A DNA stretch of 64,000 bases from Setaria digitata (Eukaryota > Nematoda > Chromadorea > Rhabditida > Setariidae). Shown in pieces: positions 1 to 12,143 of this stretch; position 1 is the stretch's first letter; the number at the start of each line of letters is the position of its first letter. Where the stretch lies: assembly GCA_003640385.1 (NCBI GenBank), contig RCAB01000213.1:1-64000 (forward strand), in the 5' to 3' direction. Position numbers and translations under genes: made by a program. The notes under the pieces were generated by a model. It made no database searches. It saw nothing but the letters and a program-made list of their open reading frames with translations, and had not been told where the DNA came from.

Positions 1-1140
1 AATATCAATTTAAAGAAAGCTGATGGCACTGTTAAGAAAGAAAGCGAAGCACTGGCCGTAAACTACCTAATGGTGCTTTGAAATTTGAGAGTTAAAAAAA
101 TACAAAAAATTAATTAGAACTTTCATGAGAAGTGATATTTTCTCGTAATAAATATTTACAAAAAAAATACAAATTCCGTGCTAGATAAGACTGCTTTTTT
201 CTCCAAATTTTACCCCACAAATTCATTCTTGGAATTGGCATTTTCAGAGCAAAAAAAATGTGGCATTTATCTTTTAGCCTATTGGTGGCCAATGCAATTT
301 TAAATGTAATTTTCAACTTTCTGATTCTAAACTCATGATGAATTAACTATAAAAAATGAGAAGTGGGAAAGGAGCTTATTTATTCCCATAAAATAGAAAT
401 TACTTTGCTTTAGGAATCCAATTAAGTTTTAATTAGCATTTTCTGCATTCCACTGGTAGGTGAGTCTCGTTAAGATTCTTAAGGAAGCAATAATTACTTA
501 GCTTCTTATATTTTAGAAAACATTCCAATTTAAAAACGAAATTCATGCAGTAAAAAATTTATCTTAAAATTCAACGATAAAGTAAAATAATTACGCATTG
601 CAGCGGAATGCTGTAAATATTTTTAAATAAATCCATTTCAAATTTGTAAATTATTTATTTCCTTAAGTTCTAAATTTACTTTGCAATCCCGGTGGTAATT
701 CTATAAAATGTTAAGGATTCTTATCCAGAAGGAGATGATGATCAGTTCGAAATTGCATTTGCCTCCTAGACTGCCCAGAGGAAAACTGAATACTATGTAA
801 AAGAATCACATGACGATTGGTGTTATATGTCACTGATTTGGATGAAGTTCCATTCGTTTTTTTTAGAGGTAATAATTTAATGAATGGTGTTACTGAAGAA
901 GATAAGGTGACATAGAAGTTACACTAGTAAGTCTTATAGTTTGAGTCACACTTCTAATCTTTTTCTTATGACCTTTATCACTTAATCGCCTTATGTTCTT
1001 TACTCTGACATGTATATAAGATAAACTTTCATTTTTTTTTTTTTTTATTTTGGGAAAACTAAAAATACGTATGAAATTCTTGGAATCCCCATGTTAATTG
1101 TGATAAAAGCAGACGGTAACGTCATTTTCACGAGTGGTTG
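1..1140 (+). pseudogene. Decayed tryparedoxin/nucleoredoxin-like copy (partial at left edge)
   Basis: This is a degenerate duplicate of the intact gene at 4261-5582. Four exon-like blocks align by eye: about 1-57 (exon 1, still in frame and followed by a GT donor), 248-302 (exon 2), 715-865 (exon 3) and 1052-1140 (exon 4). The exon 2 block has lost part of the WCPPC redox site: bases coding the two cysteines and the prolines are missing or changed, with an in-frame TAG and a frameshift. The exon 3 block has TAG where the intact copy reads a Leu codon. The exon 4 block has TGA where the intact copy has an Arg codon (CGA to TGA). Several independent lesions make a functional product unlikely. 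The start codon and any promoter lie left of the window. Confidence 0.8.
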
Positions 1141-1620
1141 AACTGATGTCTTGATATCACTTTTATTTTTCCACCTTTGTCGAGCGCCTTTTTCTAAATC
1201 GTAGCAAAATATTGTAAATTCGTGGAATATTGCAAAGGATTGATTTTCAAATTTCAATTGCATCAAGTTATTTTTATGAAGAAATAAGAATGCCTATCTT
1301 TTGTATTATTTGCTTTATTGATTTATTATTTATTTATGTACTTGTTAATTTTGTAAAACAGAATTATATGACTCTCAAATTCATGTTAGTCCTCGTTGTC
1401 CAGCTTTCAAAACTAATTATTCCCTCTCAGGGGAATTGCACTCACTGAAATGTTACTTTAATTAGTTAAGACAGGATTATGGATTTCTGGATGGAGAAAA
1501 ATGCAGATTTCAAACCAGTAACACATGTGTTACATGCGAAATCATTGATTAGTATGGGAAATGAAATTTCGGATCGGGTTGGTTGGTAAACTATCGTTGT
1601 GGTGTACCGAAGGTGCCAAG
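1141..1620 (+). repeat. 3' flank of the duplicated tryparedoxin unit
   Basis: Blocks near 1222-1290 and 1535-1600 resemble sequence downstream of the intact copy near 5637-5700 and 6390-6450. One shared stretch reads GATTAGTATGGGAAAT in both. The duplication therefore includes 3' flanking DNA, not only exons. No separate gene is seen here. Confidence 0.6.
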
Positions 1621-4240
1621 CGAAACAAAAAGTCGTGAAAACCACTTTTTAAAGTGAGGGCAGGTGGTGGGTGTGCAGGCGAGCAGGAGGGCGATGGAAG
1701 CTTTATAAGTAGATGTTGAGAGGAATACTTTGCTTTGCTTCGTTTCTCCACTTTTATTTCCTTCCTTCTGATTGAATACCTTTTTATTTTACACCCATTT
1801 TTTCGTTCATTGCAATATTCCATTTTTTATGGAAGTGACGAAGTGATGCGAACTTTCTTTCACTTAATTTAAGTTAGAAAAGTTATGAAGAAGTCGTTGA
1901 AACTTTGGGTTATCAATTTGATTTCAATGAACTAAGTTATTGCCCACGACATACAATTTCAATCAAATTAACACTTTTACACTCATTCCTCTCAAAGCAA
2001 TTCTCTCTATTAGTAGTTTCATTTTCTATGATTTCATCTAAAAATGTACTTTATGAAGCAGTGCATGAGATAACTATTGAAAAGACATGGAAGCTGTTCA
2101 TTTGTTCTTGTGTTCAAATTGCTTACACATGGTTGTATTCAGACGCTTGGTAAACATTTAGATGCCGTTCAGAATACCAGAGTGAAATCAAGCTATAGTT
2201 GAAAGATCGAAAACGATGCGAATTATATCACTTCTGATGCTCATTTTTATCCAAAGTAAAAAGTTTCATTACTGGCTAAAAATAGTATTTCGTAGTTATA
2301 CTATTTTTTGGGTTGATCGTTGCGTTTAACTCTGAAGTGTTTTTCCCGCAGTGCCATTTTGAAAAATAGTTCAAAAAAAAAAAATACACTGGATTATTGG
2401 AAGGTAATTTCATTGCTCTTTAATTTCACTATGATATTATATTTTATTTTGATACGCACACCTCGTTATATCCTCTTCATCCCACCATTATATATGACGA
2501 ATTCTCTAAGTGGGAAATCTCAAGGCAACATAGCTATTAAATGATTAAATTTGAAACAGATATTTTATGCAATTTTTACATGCGAAAAATAATAGTGGTC
2601 GTGAAAAAGTTAGGAGTGGGAATATCAGGTTAATATAATGAGGGGTGAAACTTACCCGGGGAAGTTCTTAACAGGATTGGAGAGACGGAAATTATGCAGT
2701 ATTAACGAATTCTCAACTACTTTTTTCTTCCATTCCACCTAATTTCTGACAGTGAGTAATAGCCTGTAAATAATATTTTGTTGCTTATTAACTATATTTG
2801 CAAGCTTGATAACGAGGACTGGGGTAATAGTGTTACCGAACTGAGCTTTCGCTGTCTTAAAGTAATTTTAAATATATACCAAAAAAGCAATATAAAAGAG
2901 GTAAACCTCATCGCCAGCACATGATTAACTTTGCAATGTTCGGTGGTATCAAGTTGACCGCTATCGATGTTAGAATTGGGTATCGGACAGCATCTGAATT
3001 CCATTGATTTCTAAGTTGTGAACAGCAGCCTCCAGGCGTTTAGGTGGAAAGGCTGATGTTATGATAAGCATTTGAATCATGTGTTTATCATGTCCGGGAT
3101 TATTTTTAGTCGTTAATCTAATAATGCTTGATAAAGCCATTATTCTTTCAACTCTTTATTATGTTAAGTTTCTGAATATCACGATATGATTTTACTTGAA
3201 ATATATTGTTAACCATAACTCGGTGCTAAATCAGCAGTAATAATTTCAACATTCTGAAACTTATTCAGTTCATTTGATCTTTATTTTCTTTTCTAACTCT
3301 CTCATCATCCGCTGTTGTATGCAAAGAAATCTACTACAGCTGTATACTTCCTTACTCTTGATTAGTGGAATGGATTGCTGCCTGACAACGCTTTGGCAGC
3401 TTAATTCTAAAGCAGTGATTTGCCTCTTTGCTCAGTTTCTTGCGCAGTGAGATGCTAAATTATTTCCAAGTAATACTTCGGTGATATAATATCTCTTAGT
3501 GTTAGTGGTTTGCCTTTCTACCCTATTCGTAGTGTGTAGCACTGGTGAAACAATCAATTACTTTTACACTTGTATCGTATCTGCTTTCTTATTTTTTTGC
3601 TGATTTTTAACGCTCTTTTTAACAGTAGCATTTGTTATAATATTTGAAATCGTTTTTGCGGAAAACAGATATTGATGCTTGATTGATGTGACGTACTAAA
3701 TAGATGGATGGTAGGCTTGGTAAATCCGCTTTTCTTTTACCTCCCTCACATGAGATTGCAAAATATTAAAACACGTTATTGGTAATGTTTGCCTTGAAAA
3801 TATGCTTAAGTTTAATTGCATTATAGTTCTGTTATACTGTCAATAGTTTTCGTGATAACAGCTAATTTAAGATGTGCTAAACAAACACTCCATTCTTTTC
3901 ATTTTCCTTAGTTGTTGATGGATTTTCTTTTTCAAGAAAAAGTTTAATTAGTATTTAATTCTCTTCATCGTAACGGAGTATTTTTAGTGAAACCTCTTAA
4001 TTATGTCTCACATTCGTCTGATAAATAGTAATATGAATTTACATGTTAAATTTCTTAGTATATATTATAACGAAAGAGAAATATAGAAATTTGATTTTGC
4101 TGTCATTTCCAAAACCGTGACCAAACATTGCACCGGTATAAATGTTTTCTTAATATAATGTTAAATTAACGATTTAATCACGTTCAAAACCTGTTAAATT
4201 CTCCCCACTAAAGATAACAAAGATTTTTATCACATCAAGT
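1621..4240. other. Intergenic, AT-rich, no gene seen
   Basis: Only short reading frames without splice context or family resemblance are present. The right part should contain the promoter of the intact tryparedoxin-like gene, but no specific element could be identified. Confidence 0.5.
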
Positions 4241-4252
4241 ACTGTTTAAAGA

Positions 4253-4258
4253 GTTCAG
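4253..4258 (+). promoter_or_regulatory. Candidate spliced-leader acceptor
   Basis: A GTTCAG acceptor lies two bases before the ATG at 4261. Nematode mRNAs are often trans-spliced at such a site. Inference from sequence context only. Confidence 0.4.
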
Positions 4259-4260
4259 AA

Positions 4261-5582
4261 ATGGCTCTTTTGTTGGCTGATACAGATTTGAAGAAAGCTG
4301 ATGGCACCGTCAAAAAGGGAAGCGATGCACTTGTGGTAAGTGTGGAATAAATTCATTTTGAAATGGCAACTGTGAGAAACCGAACTCAATAAGAATTTTT
4401 GTTTGTGAATCGCATGAGTGCCTTTAATACTTCACGAATTCATTCTGATAATGCTTTCAGAACAAAAAAGTTGTGGCATTATACTTCTCAGCACACTGGT
4501 GTCCACCGTGTCGACAATTTACACCAATTCTGAAAGTGATTTTTCATATTTCTGATTTTCAGAACCTTAGGAAATTAATTGTAACAAATGAATTATATTC
4601 ATAGGAAATAAGTTTTATTTTTCACAGCAATTTTCCCTGTTTTTGAGAGTAATTCCTCGCTTAAATCTGAGAGGCTTATTTTACCTTCTGATCAGTGATA
4701 GCGGTCACTCTGCATGTTAAAAATTGCTGGAATATTTCCATTTGGCGACGGATTAAATTCTGAGATTTTACTGAAGGATTCCGATTTTCCATTTCCGAAT
4801 TTATAGAAAATTGACCATAACAATTAACATAAAGGGTATTCTACATTTCTGTATCGTTTGCTTGTAAAAATTCAAAAATTAGTCGCCTTACTTAGGAATT
4901 TTACGAAGAAGTAGATGACGATCAATTTGAAATAGTGTTTGTGTCATTAGACCATTCGGAGGAAGATTTGAATAACTATCTAAAGGAATCGCATGGCGAT
5001 TGGTACCACATTCCATTTGGTTCGGATGCAGTCGAGTTTGTTTTTTTTTTTTTTTTTGAAGAGACCAACGGATGATTGCATGTCTATTTAATTTTGTAGC
5101 TTTTTCTGCATTTAGTAAACTTATGCCATCTGTCTCGAACTTTCATATAAAAAAAAAAGATAACATTCCATTTCATTCATTTCAAGGAAACTGAAAAATA
5201 AGTACGAAGTTGGTGGGATCCCTATGCTTATTGTGATTAAGTCCGATGGTGTCGTCATTACCAAGAATGGCCGAGCAGATGTTTCGGTTGGAATTTTATT
5301 GAAATGTTGATTTAGTTAATAAACTATCTTTGCAGCTATCTCTAAAAGATTTGTTTAGATCATAAATCCCAATTTACTAACTGCCTTTGAAAAGCTATTT
5401 TTTCTTCTTTGTATTCGTATTGGACAGAAAGGAATAAAGTATATTAGAGTATACATTAATACGATATCATTAGTAAATCGAATAGCGCTTCCTCCTGGTC
5501 GCTTAACCGTGAACTTTTTCTATGAGTATTTCAGGGTAAAGCACCTCCACAAACGCTCTCGAGCTGGTTAGCAGCTGCGTAA
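4261..5582 (+). CDS. Tryparedoxin/nucleoredoxin-like thioredoxin-fold protein, 145 aa
   Basis: Five exons: 4261-4335, 4461-4535, 4896-5035, 5187-5286 and 5535-5582, totalling 438 nt. All introns are GT-AG and phases agree. The redox site WCPPC (residues 38-42) follows the usual [10 protein letters not shown] strand; this is the tryparedoxin/nucleoredoxin variant rather than WCGPC. Further family landmarks are the FEIVFVSLD strand with an acidic EED, the DWYHIPFG loop, and the [12 protein letters not shown] strand with its cis-proline. The short last exon ends in SSWLAAA. Length fits a single-domain family member. Expected role: cytosolic dithiol-disulfide reductase. The exon 3 donor was set inside a T-rich stretch by phase (GA|GTTTG), giving VEKLKNKY across the junction. 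It is the intact member of a head-to-tail duplicated pair. Confidence 0.88.
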
Positions 5583-5697
5583 TGCAATTTAAACTTGAAT
5601 GACCTGGTGATATATTTATTCCCTGTCAATTTTTATTTGGAATATTCCAAGGATTCATTTCCCAAATTTCAATTTTATCGTTATTTTGTATAAGTGA

Positions 5698-5703
5698 AAT
5701 AAA
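5698..5703 (+). terminator. AATAAA polyadenylation signal
   Basis: AATAAA about 116 nt after the tryparedoxin-like stop codon. A plausible 3'-end signal for that gene. Confidence 0.4.
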
Positions 5704-5834
5704 AGACCTTCACTAATTTTATGCACTATATTGTCCTTATTGATAATTTCTTGCGGATTTGATTTCACACAACAGAATAATGCAATATGAATTTCACCCT
5801 GTCTCCTTCCATTTGACTTCTTAAGCCAGAAACA

Positions 5835-5959
5835 ATTCCCTCTCAAGGTCTCAATGTATGTTTGGATTTTGAGAAAAGTTAAAAATATTGTGCTATTCCC
5901 TCTCAAGGTCTCAATGTATGTTTGGATTAGTTTTGAGAAAAGTTAAAAATATTGTGCTA
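5835..5959. repeat. Tandem repeat, two copies of about 60 bp
   Basis: Copy 1 at 5835-5894 and copy 2 at 5895-5959 both begin ATTCCCTCTCAAGGTCTCAA and end with TTAAAAATATTGTGCT. Copy 2 has an extra ATTAG. A related ATTCCCTCTCA motif occurs at about 1420 in the first duplicated unit as a single copy, so the tandem duplication probably postdates the gene duplication. Confidence 0.85.
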
Positions 5960-6950
5960 ACTTCAAAGCTGAATTCAATCACGCGAGGAATCAGATGTAC
6001 TCAGGTTTCTAACGGCAAATTACGAAGCTTATGTCTAAAAAGCGTTGTGGATCCGACCATCTGGAAAAGTGGAAGGTCGACCAACGAATCCGGACTTGCA
6101 GTCGCATCATTACTGAATGCGCAAAGTGATGGGTGTGGGAGTACATTGGCAATGGTTGACTCTGACAGTACCTGGATAAGTAGACATTCAGGGTGACTAC
6201 TTCGGGATGGGAAAGCTGTAGGCATAAAGCAGGGACTCCGGCGTACACGTGCGTGATTATCAGTGCTTACCTGCTCAGCACCATATCCAATGTACAGTTC
6301 CTGAAAGTTACGGTAGAGCGAACAGAAGTTTGATTGCGTCTCACTGCACTAAAACGCGAAAATGCGGTGGTTTCAAATTAAGTGGAAATCGGATGCATTG
6401 ATTAGTATGGGAAATAAAATTTCAAACCGGGCTGATTGGTCAACGTTGCAAGGGTGACATCACGCTCAATGAGGAAGAGGAAGAGTATTTAGGAATGGTA
6501 GGAGGAGAGGGCCAACGCAAAAGGTGTCGTTGGGGTTGCGGATGTTGTTCAGGGTGGCGCTGAACTTTGCTTTCCTTTGGAGAAGACGCGATGACCGCAG
6601 TGGGGTTTCGCGGACATTGCGAAGTTCTGAAGCCTAGGGCTACTGTCTGGCTAAAGAACTGCGTGGAATCAGCCAGAAGACTTCTGTGTGACACTGTCAG
6701 CTTGCAGCTTCTTCCGCTCTCTTTAGTGATTCTCGACTCTTTTCTTGTCTTTCGTCTCACGTGAAATTAAAACCCTCTTTAACAGCTATCTCTACTATCT
6801 GAAAAAAGTGAAAAACACGAAATTAACTTAGCTAAATCTGCTCCCGTTGCTTGGTTCACATGTGCCACGCGTCACTTTCTTTTTCCAGTCGACTAACAAG
6901 CATTAATTGTGACATTTTCAGCTGCCGCTTAGAGTACATTTTGATCCTGC
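5960..6950. other. Intergenic, higher-GC stretch before TIAR gene
   Basis: The DNA from about 5990 to 6760 has higher GC content than its surroundings. Open frames exist on both strands, but none shows a recognisable domain or coherent splice sites. Sequence near 6390-6450 matches the 3' end of the first duplicated tryparedoxin unit. The rest is likely the 5' flank or promoter of the TIAR gene. Confidence 0.4.
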
Positions 6951-6965
6951 TTGCAGATAACAACA

Positions 6966-9900
6966 ATGTCTGTAAGTCCATCTTTTTTACCCTGAAAAAG
7001 TAAAATAATATCCATTATATACGGAATGGAATAACTAGGAGGAAGTGAAGCTTGTCAAGATGAATAAATTTTTTGTAAACGAATGCAAAGTTAAATAAAT
7101 TGGTGCAGTTATATGGGAGAATGTTAGAAAAGTATGGGCAAGGGACCAGTCGTTTGATAGATACCCAGTCCAGAAGAAGACAATGATGCACATTATCCAA
7201 TCATCATGTGGTGCACTCCTCCTCCCCTTTGACCCCCTCATTTGATAAACAGACATACATTATTAGTACCGTAACAAGGTATTATTAGTGGTAGTAGTGA
7301 TTTATAACGAGTGCACGTTCCTCCAAGATGGTAAAGCGAAGTGCGGATGATTTCTCACTTTATCAGGTGACAAAACGCGTACGGGAGGAGGTATGTATAT
7401 GTGGGATATGTAGCTCATTAACTTCGTAGATACAAATCTTTTTTAATGTTCATGGGAGATAAAGCACATGTAGTATTCTAGCTATTTATATATATTTATA
7501 CAACATTAATTAGATGTCAGTAAAAAGGAACGCAAATAAAGCTCTGTATATGTTCATTAAATCGTTTATTACACTGATCTAAATATTCGCTGTTTGTCAA
7601 AAGTCATATATAATGAAGAAATCATCGTAGAATTCGCGCAGTGTCTTACCGTTGCCCTGGTTGGGCTTTGGTTAGAGCCATGCAGTTTTAGAGTTATATA
7701 ATAATTATGTTAGATGGTTATTTGAAATTAACTGCAATTAATACAGATTAAGTTTAATCTCTGAACTTTCGTTTTTCACTTTGTAGTTTAATTCGTACGG
7801 CTACGGAGCATATGGTTATGGACAACAAGTAGCCACTCCATATGGACACGATGAAACGAGCATGATGCAAGGTGTGATGGGTCCAGGAACTGGTGGAGGT
7901 GGTAGTTGCGGCAGCTCAGGAGGAGCCTACAATGCCCGTTATCATTTCCAGGCAGCACAGAATGCTGGCTTCGACACTGGTAGTGAAGATCATCAGCCAA
8001 GGACTGTGTATGTTTTGGCACCTATGGCTATGCTGTTTTATTTATTTATTTTTCTTGGTATAAAGCAGTCGAGGGAGAAAGCGCATTCGGATCAATTGTC
8101 TAAAGCACAAGTCTTTCATACTTATCAATTTGCCGAAATTATTTTCTGGAATATAATTTCAGTTATGTTGGTAATTTGGATCCAAGTATAACTGAGGACT
8201 TTATTACCACGTTATTTGGACAGATTGGTGCTGTAACGAAAACGAAAGTCATCTTTGACGTACGTCTTTTATTTCTCTTGAAGAATTAAAATTGCAGTAT
8301 TGCAGTAATTAAAATTTTAATATACCTGAGAGAAATATGTGCATTATTTTTGTAACTTGTTATTGTTTACAATATCATTCACGTCCGCTTTGGTGGGTAG
8401 CGACGCTTCTTTATTTATTTTTTATTCAAATTTCTTTTCATTTTTTTCCTCATTCATTCTTTATACGCTTTCTGATACTTTCATTATTGTGAATAGTTCT
8501 GAATTTTTCTCCTTTCAATAGAAAGAAAAATCGGACGTGACATGATATGTATGCAGATAATAAGGGAGATATACACATGGCGTTGTTGGTAAGGACTTGA
8601 TGCTAATTGCTACTGCAACTACCACTGTTACTACTTTATTGCACATCTCACAAACAGGATGTGGATATGATATGAATATGTGAATATCTGGAGAACAGGG
8701 AGAGTGTCCTCAAGTTGTCTCATATACACAGACTCTAATTCACAAACATGCCGGGGCATTTCGCGCTCTTTGGCTAAGTACCAATTTTTTCAAATTTAAT
8801 TATTTCATCATTTTCATTATACCTTTGAACTTTTTTCATTCTTTTTCAATTCATTCATTCGCTTTCCTTCTTTTTATTATTATCGAATTTTCCACAATTT
8901 CTATTTGTTAAAACAAAAAAAAAATCATACATACTCATTAGAAAGAAAAAAAAAAAAAAAAAACCATTGAGCCCAAATAGCCTTGAGACTGCATTATTGA
9001 ACACGAAGGTAAGTACCCGAGGGCATGCTACCACCGTCCACAGTTCCAGTTACCTCAGGGTGGAAAAGGGTACAAAAAATAGTAGTAGTAGTAGTAGTAG
9101 ATGCGAGTAAAAAAAGTATGTTATCGACTGGAAAGAAACAGGTAAGGAAGTGTAGATATATTTCTGATTTGAAAGAAAACAGGTGAGTGTGCAACAATAA
9201 CATTTGACGCTGTTTCATTTTTAATTGTTTCGATTTCACGTGCTTTCGAATTGTTTCTGAATTTTTGTTGTATTGGATTGTTTCTGTATGAAATTTGGAG
9301 AACCAAATGTGACAGCGTCAGAATACATTAAAACATACGGCTTAAATTATTTTTTATCCTAATTTTACAGGGAACCAACGATCCTTATGCTTTCGTAGAA
9401 TTTGCCGATCATTATACCGCTGCGCAGGCACTGCAGGCAATGAACAAGAGAGTGCTCTTAGAAAAAGTTTGTTCAAAAAAAATTTTTAGGAGTTATACAA
9501 ATATTTCAGCTATTACATTTTTACATTTCACTTCGGCACGATGAAATTTATGGTTGCATGATCCAGGATAATAAACTTTGAGACTCACACGCACCAGGCT
9601 TTAACCAAAAGTGATGAAATTTGAGTCTTCGTTTTCATTTTTTAGTGCTATACTTATTGCAGTGGAACAGAAAATTTTCAATAACTTGTGATGACTAGGG
9701 CATAGAGCAAAATGACCATCAGCAAGTTGAAGTCCGTTAGTTCAGTTTAGGTTATTCTGGGAACAGATGTAAAAATTTGAAGAACATGTCATTTAGGAGA
9801 AAACTTTAGGAAATGAAAGTAAATTGGGCTACAGAACCGGGATCACAGGCCAAGGTCGACACCAGCAAACATTTCCATGTATTTGTTGGCGATCTGTCTC

Positions 9901-10983
9901 CAGAAGTTGATAACAAAGCATTGAAAGATGCTTTCGCTCCTTTTGGCGAAGTTTCGTAAGTTTTTTTTTTTTTTTCCTTATTTCGTGTCTTCTGAAATTT
10001 TTTGGTGGGAAGTAATCGGTTCCCAATTTCTCGATTTTAAAGAACAATGTGATCAGTTGAGTACTTGGAAAAGTGTAACGTCGTATATGACCACTTCATT
10101 TTAATCAGGTTTATATTTCATTTACTTATTTATTTAGGGATGCTAAAGTAATTAGAGATGCAACAACGTTGAAGTCAAAAGGCTATGGATTTGTTTCGTA
10201 TCCGAAAAGAGAGGTAAATTTATTTTCGCTTATGGTTCATGTTTTCATGGTAAGTTCTCCTGGTTTTAATCAGTGAGCCTTCAACGGACTGTGGCTTATT
10301 GCTACAGAAAAAAATAAAAATAAAATAAAAGTTTAAGATGCTGTGGCTTACTCCGCATTTTGACATAGTTGTACTTTCTAAAGTTCTGAGAAGTGTCGGT
10401 CGCATAGTAATCCGTTCTTTTCTTCAATTTTCTGATGTACCGACCAAATAGCATAATAGAAGTGTATCTTTGGCAAACAGTGAAAGAACCCCTTATTTAG
10501 GAAGCAGAGCGGGCAATAGAACAAATGAATGGTCAGTGGTTGGGACGACGAACAATTCGCACGAATTGGGCAACGCGTAAACCAACTGGTACGGGCGCTG
10601 GTGATGGACAGTATGGACGCACGGAATTGAATTACGACGATGTGTATAACCAGACTGGCCCTGACAATACATCTGTCTATGTTGGGAACGTTAACTCAAG
10701 CGCTAATGGTCGGTTGTTCAACGTATTGTTGTTAGTAGCTTTGAGTGATAATAGTTTCTTAGGATGGGGGGGGGGGGTGGAGGGTAATAGTTTCTAAAAG
10801 CACTTCTTAAGAACTGACCAGTGCTGCTGCCGTAATGAACCGTCCTGGTGCATTTGTGAAGCATTATCGCATGGTCGGTGTCATACAAGTGCTATAATAT
10901 TGAAGTTTTTGTACCGTAATCAATTGTGTGACTTCTCAGGTCCATTTCTTTGTGCTTCTACATTTTTTGGTATAAATTTCCTG

Positions 10984-11016
<33 letters not shown>

Positions 11017-12143
11017 GATCTCGTGGTGATTTTACAGTTTATTTTTTACCTGCCAGTTAAAAAGTAATGGGAATAATCTTCATTATAGTGACCGCCCTGT
11101 TTTTATTATTGAATGCTTCAGTTTTTTTAGATGAAGATTTGCGAGCAGCATTTGACAAATTCGGTCGTATCTTAGAAGTCCGGATCTTTAAATCACAGGG
11201 ATATGCATTTGTGCGTTTCGATAAAAAAGATTCCGCTTGCAACGCTATCTGTAAAATGAATGGCCAAGAACTTTGCGGCCAAAACATAAAATGCTCTTGG
11301 GGAAGAACACCTGAGGTAAGTTGGCGATGCTGTTGAATTGCAAAGCTTCCATCTGCCAGTCAGTATCTGAGCCGAGATATAACACTTTGCATCTTAGCTA
11401 CTTAATATTTTCCCACATCTTTATGTATTGCAGTTGTTTCAAACTTCTAACGTTTATGTTTGACATATGCAGTATGGGATAAGGGATGATTTTTTCTTTT
11501 CTACTCTAGTTATTGCTTCATACTTTTCCTCCCATGAATGCCCAAAGCTACTTTCTGGATTTTAGCAGTAATTCCAAAGTTCCTTTTTTAGGGTCATAAT
11601 CAACAGGCCAACGCATACAATCAAGCTCAAGCGTACGCAAATTATGGTGGATATGGGGCCTATGGGTATGGAAATGGTGCTTCGGGTGGCCCAGGTGGTA
11701 GTGCCGCAGCGCAACAGCAGTACTGGAATTATTATCAGCAATACTACAGTAATCCACAACTTGTTCAACAGCAGTGGCAGAGGTAAATCCGGATTTTGAA
11801 ATTGCTATTATTAGTTTGAAAGAAATTCTTTGGTTTTCAGTATGAGATCTAAAGATTTAAAGAGATCTAAAATGAGATTGAAATCTATGAGATCTAAAAC
11901 TAACTAGATACCTCTTCTTTAGTTGGAGAAAAAAAAATTGGGATTTTTGCGAAATGTGCAGATCATGTCTTATTCGAGGTTCTCCAATAAATATTAATAC
12001 ATCGTTTTATTTTGTACTATTCATTTACCTTAATCTGCAACATTTCTACAATCTCTTTTAGTGACAGTGAAGTACGCCTGTCTTTTTTCTTTCCCATTTT
12101 CAGTTATTGGCAGCAGCAACAGCCACAAGGTGGAAATCAGTAG
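6966..12143 (+). CDS. tiar-1: TIA-1/TIAR-like RNA-binding protein, 421 aa, three RRMs
   Basis: Ten exons: 6966-6971, 7787-8007, 8163-8259, 9371-9466, 9810-9955, 10138-10213, 10501-10708, 11131-11315, 11592-11782 and 12104-12143 (1266 nt). RRM1 spans about residues 77-145 (RNP2 YVGNLD, RNP1 DPYAFVEF), RRM2 about 163-240 ([15 protein letters not shown]) and RRM3 about 272-342 ([14 protein letters not shown]). The domain order and the Gln/Tyr/Gly-rich tail (346-421) are those of TIA-1/TIAR proteins, which bind U-rich RNA, affect splicing and translation, and form stress granules. The N-terminal ~75 residues are Gly/Ser/Tyr-rich. The first coding exon holds only Met-Ser and lies ten bases after a TTGCAG acceptor-like site, fitting trans-splicing. 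Long homopolymer runs occur in its introns and 3' flank. Confidence 0.93.
7328..7390 (+). CDS. tiar-1: Possible alternative first coding exon of the TIAR gene
   Basis: An ATG at 7328 opens 21 codons (starting [13 protein letters not shown]) ending at GAG|GTATGT, a good donor. The phase (0) is the one needed to join the second TIAR exon at 7787, and no stop intervenes. Using it would give a 440-residue isoform with a charged N-terminus instead of Met-Ser. No RNA evidence is available; the phase and donor quality are the support. Confidence 0.4.
9080..9100 (+). repeat. (TAG)7 microsatellite in TIAR intron 3
   Basis: Seven perfect TAG units lie within the 1.1 kb intron between 8259 and 9371, close to an A-rich run at about 8949-8963. 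Confidence 0.9.
10766..10777 (+). repeat. G12 homopolymer in TIAR intron
   Basis: An uninterrupted run of twelve G in the intron after exon 7 (intron 10709-11130), unusual in AT-rich DNA. Run length may be unreliable in the assembly. Confidence 0.8.
10984..11012 (+). repeat. T29 homopolymer in TIAR intron
   Basis: Twenty-nine consecutive T within the intron preceding the RRM3-encoding exon at 11131. As RNA this is an ideal ligand class for TIA-1/TIAR proteins. Length may be inexact because homopolymers are error-prone. Confidence 0.85.

Noticed and set aside
5888..6196. 102-residue plus-strand open frame across the tandem repeat, with two minus-strand shadows
   Set aside because: It starts inside the 60-bp repeat, overlaps frames on the other strand and has no recognisable features.
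6440..6760. 106-residue minus-strand open frame, with an overlapping plus-strand frame at 6567-6764
   Set aside because: No domain, no splice context and mutual overlap in a higher-GC stretch; composition (Ser/Pro/Arg) fits a chance frame.
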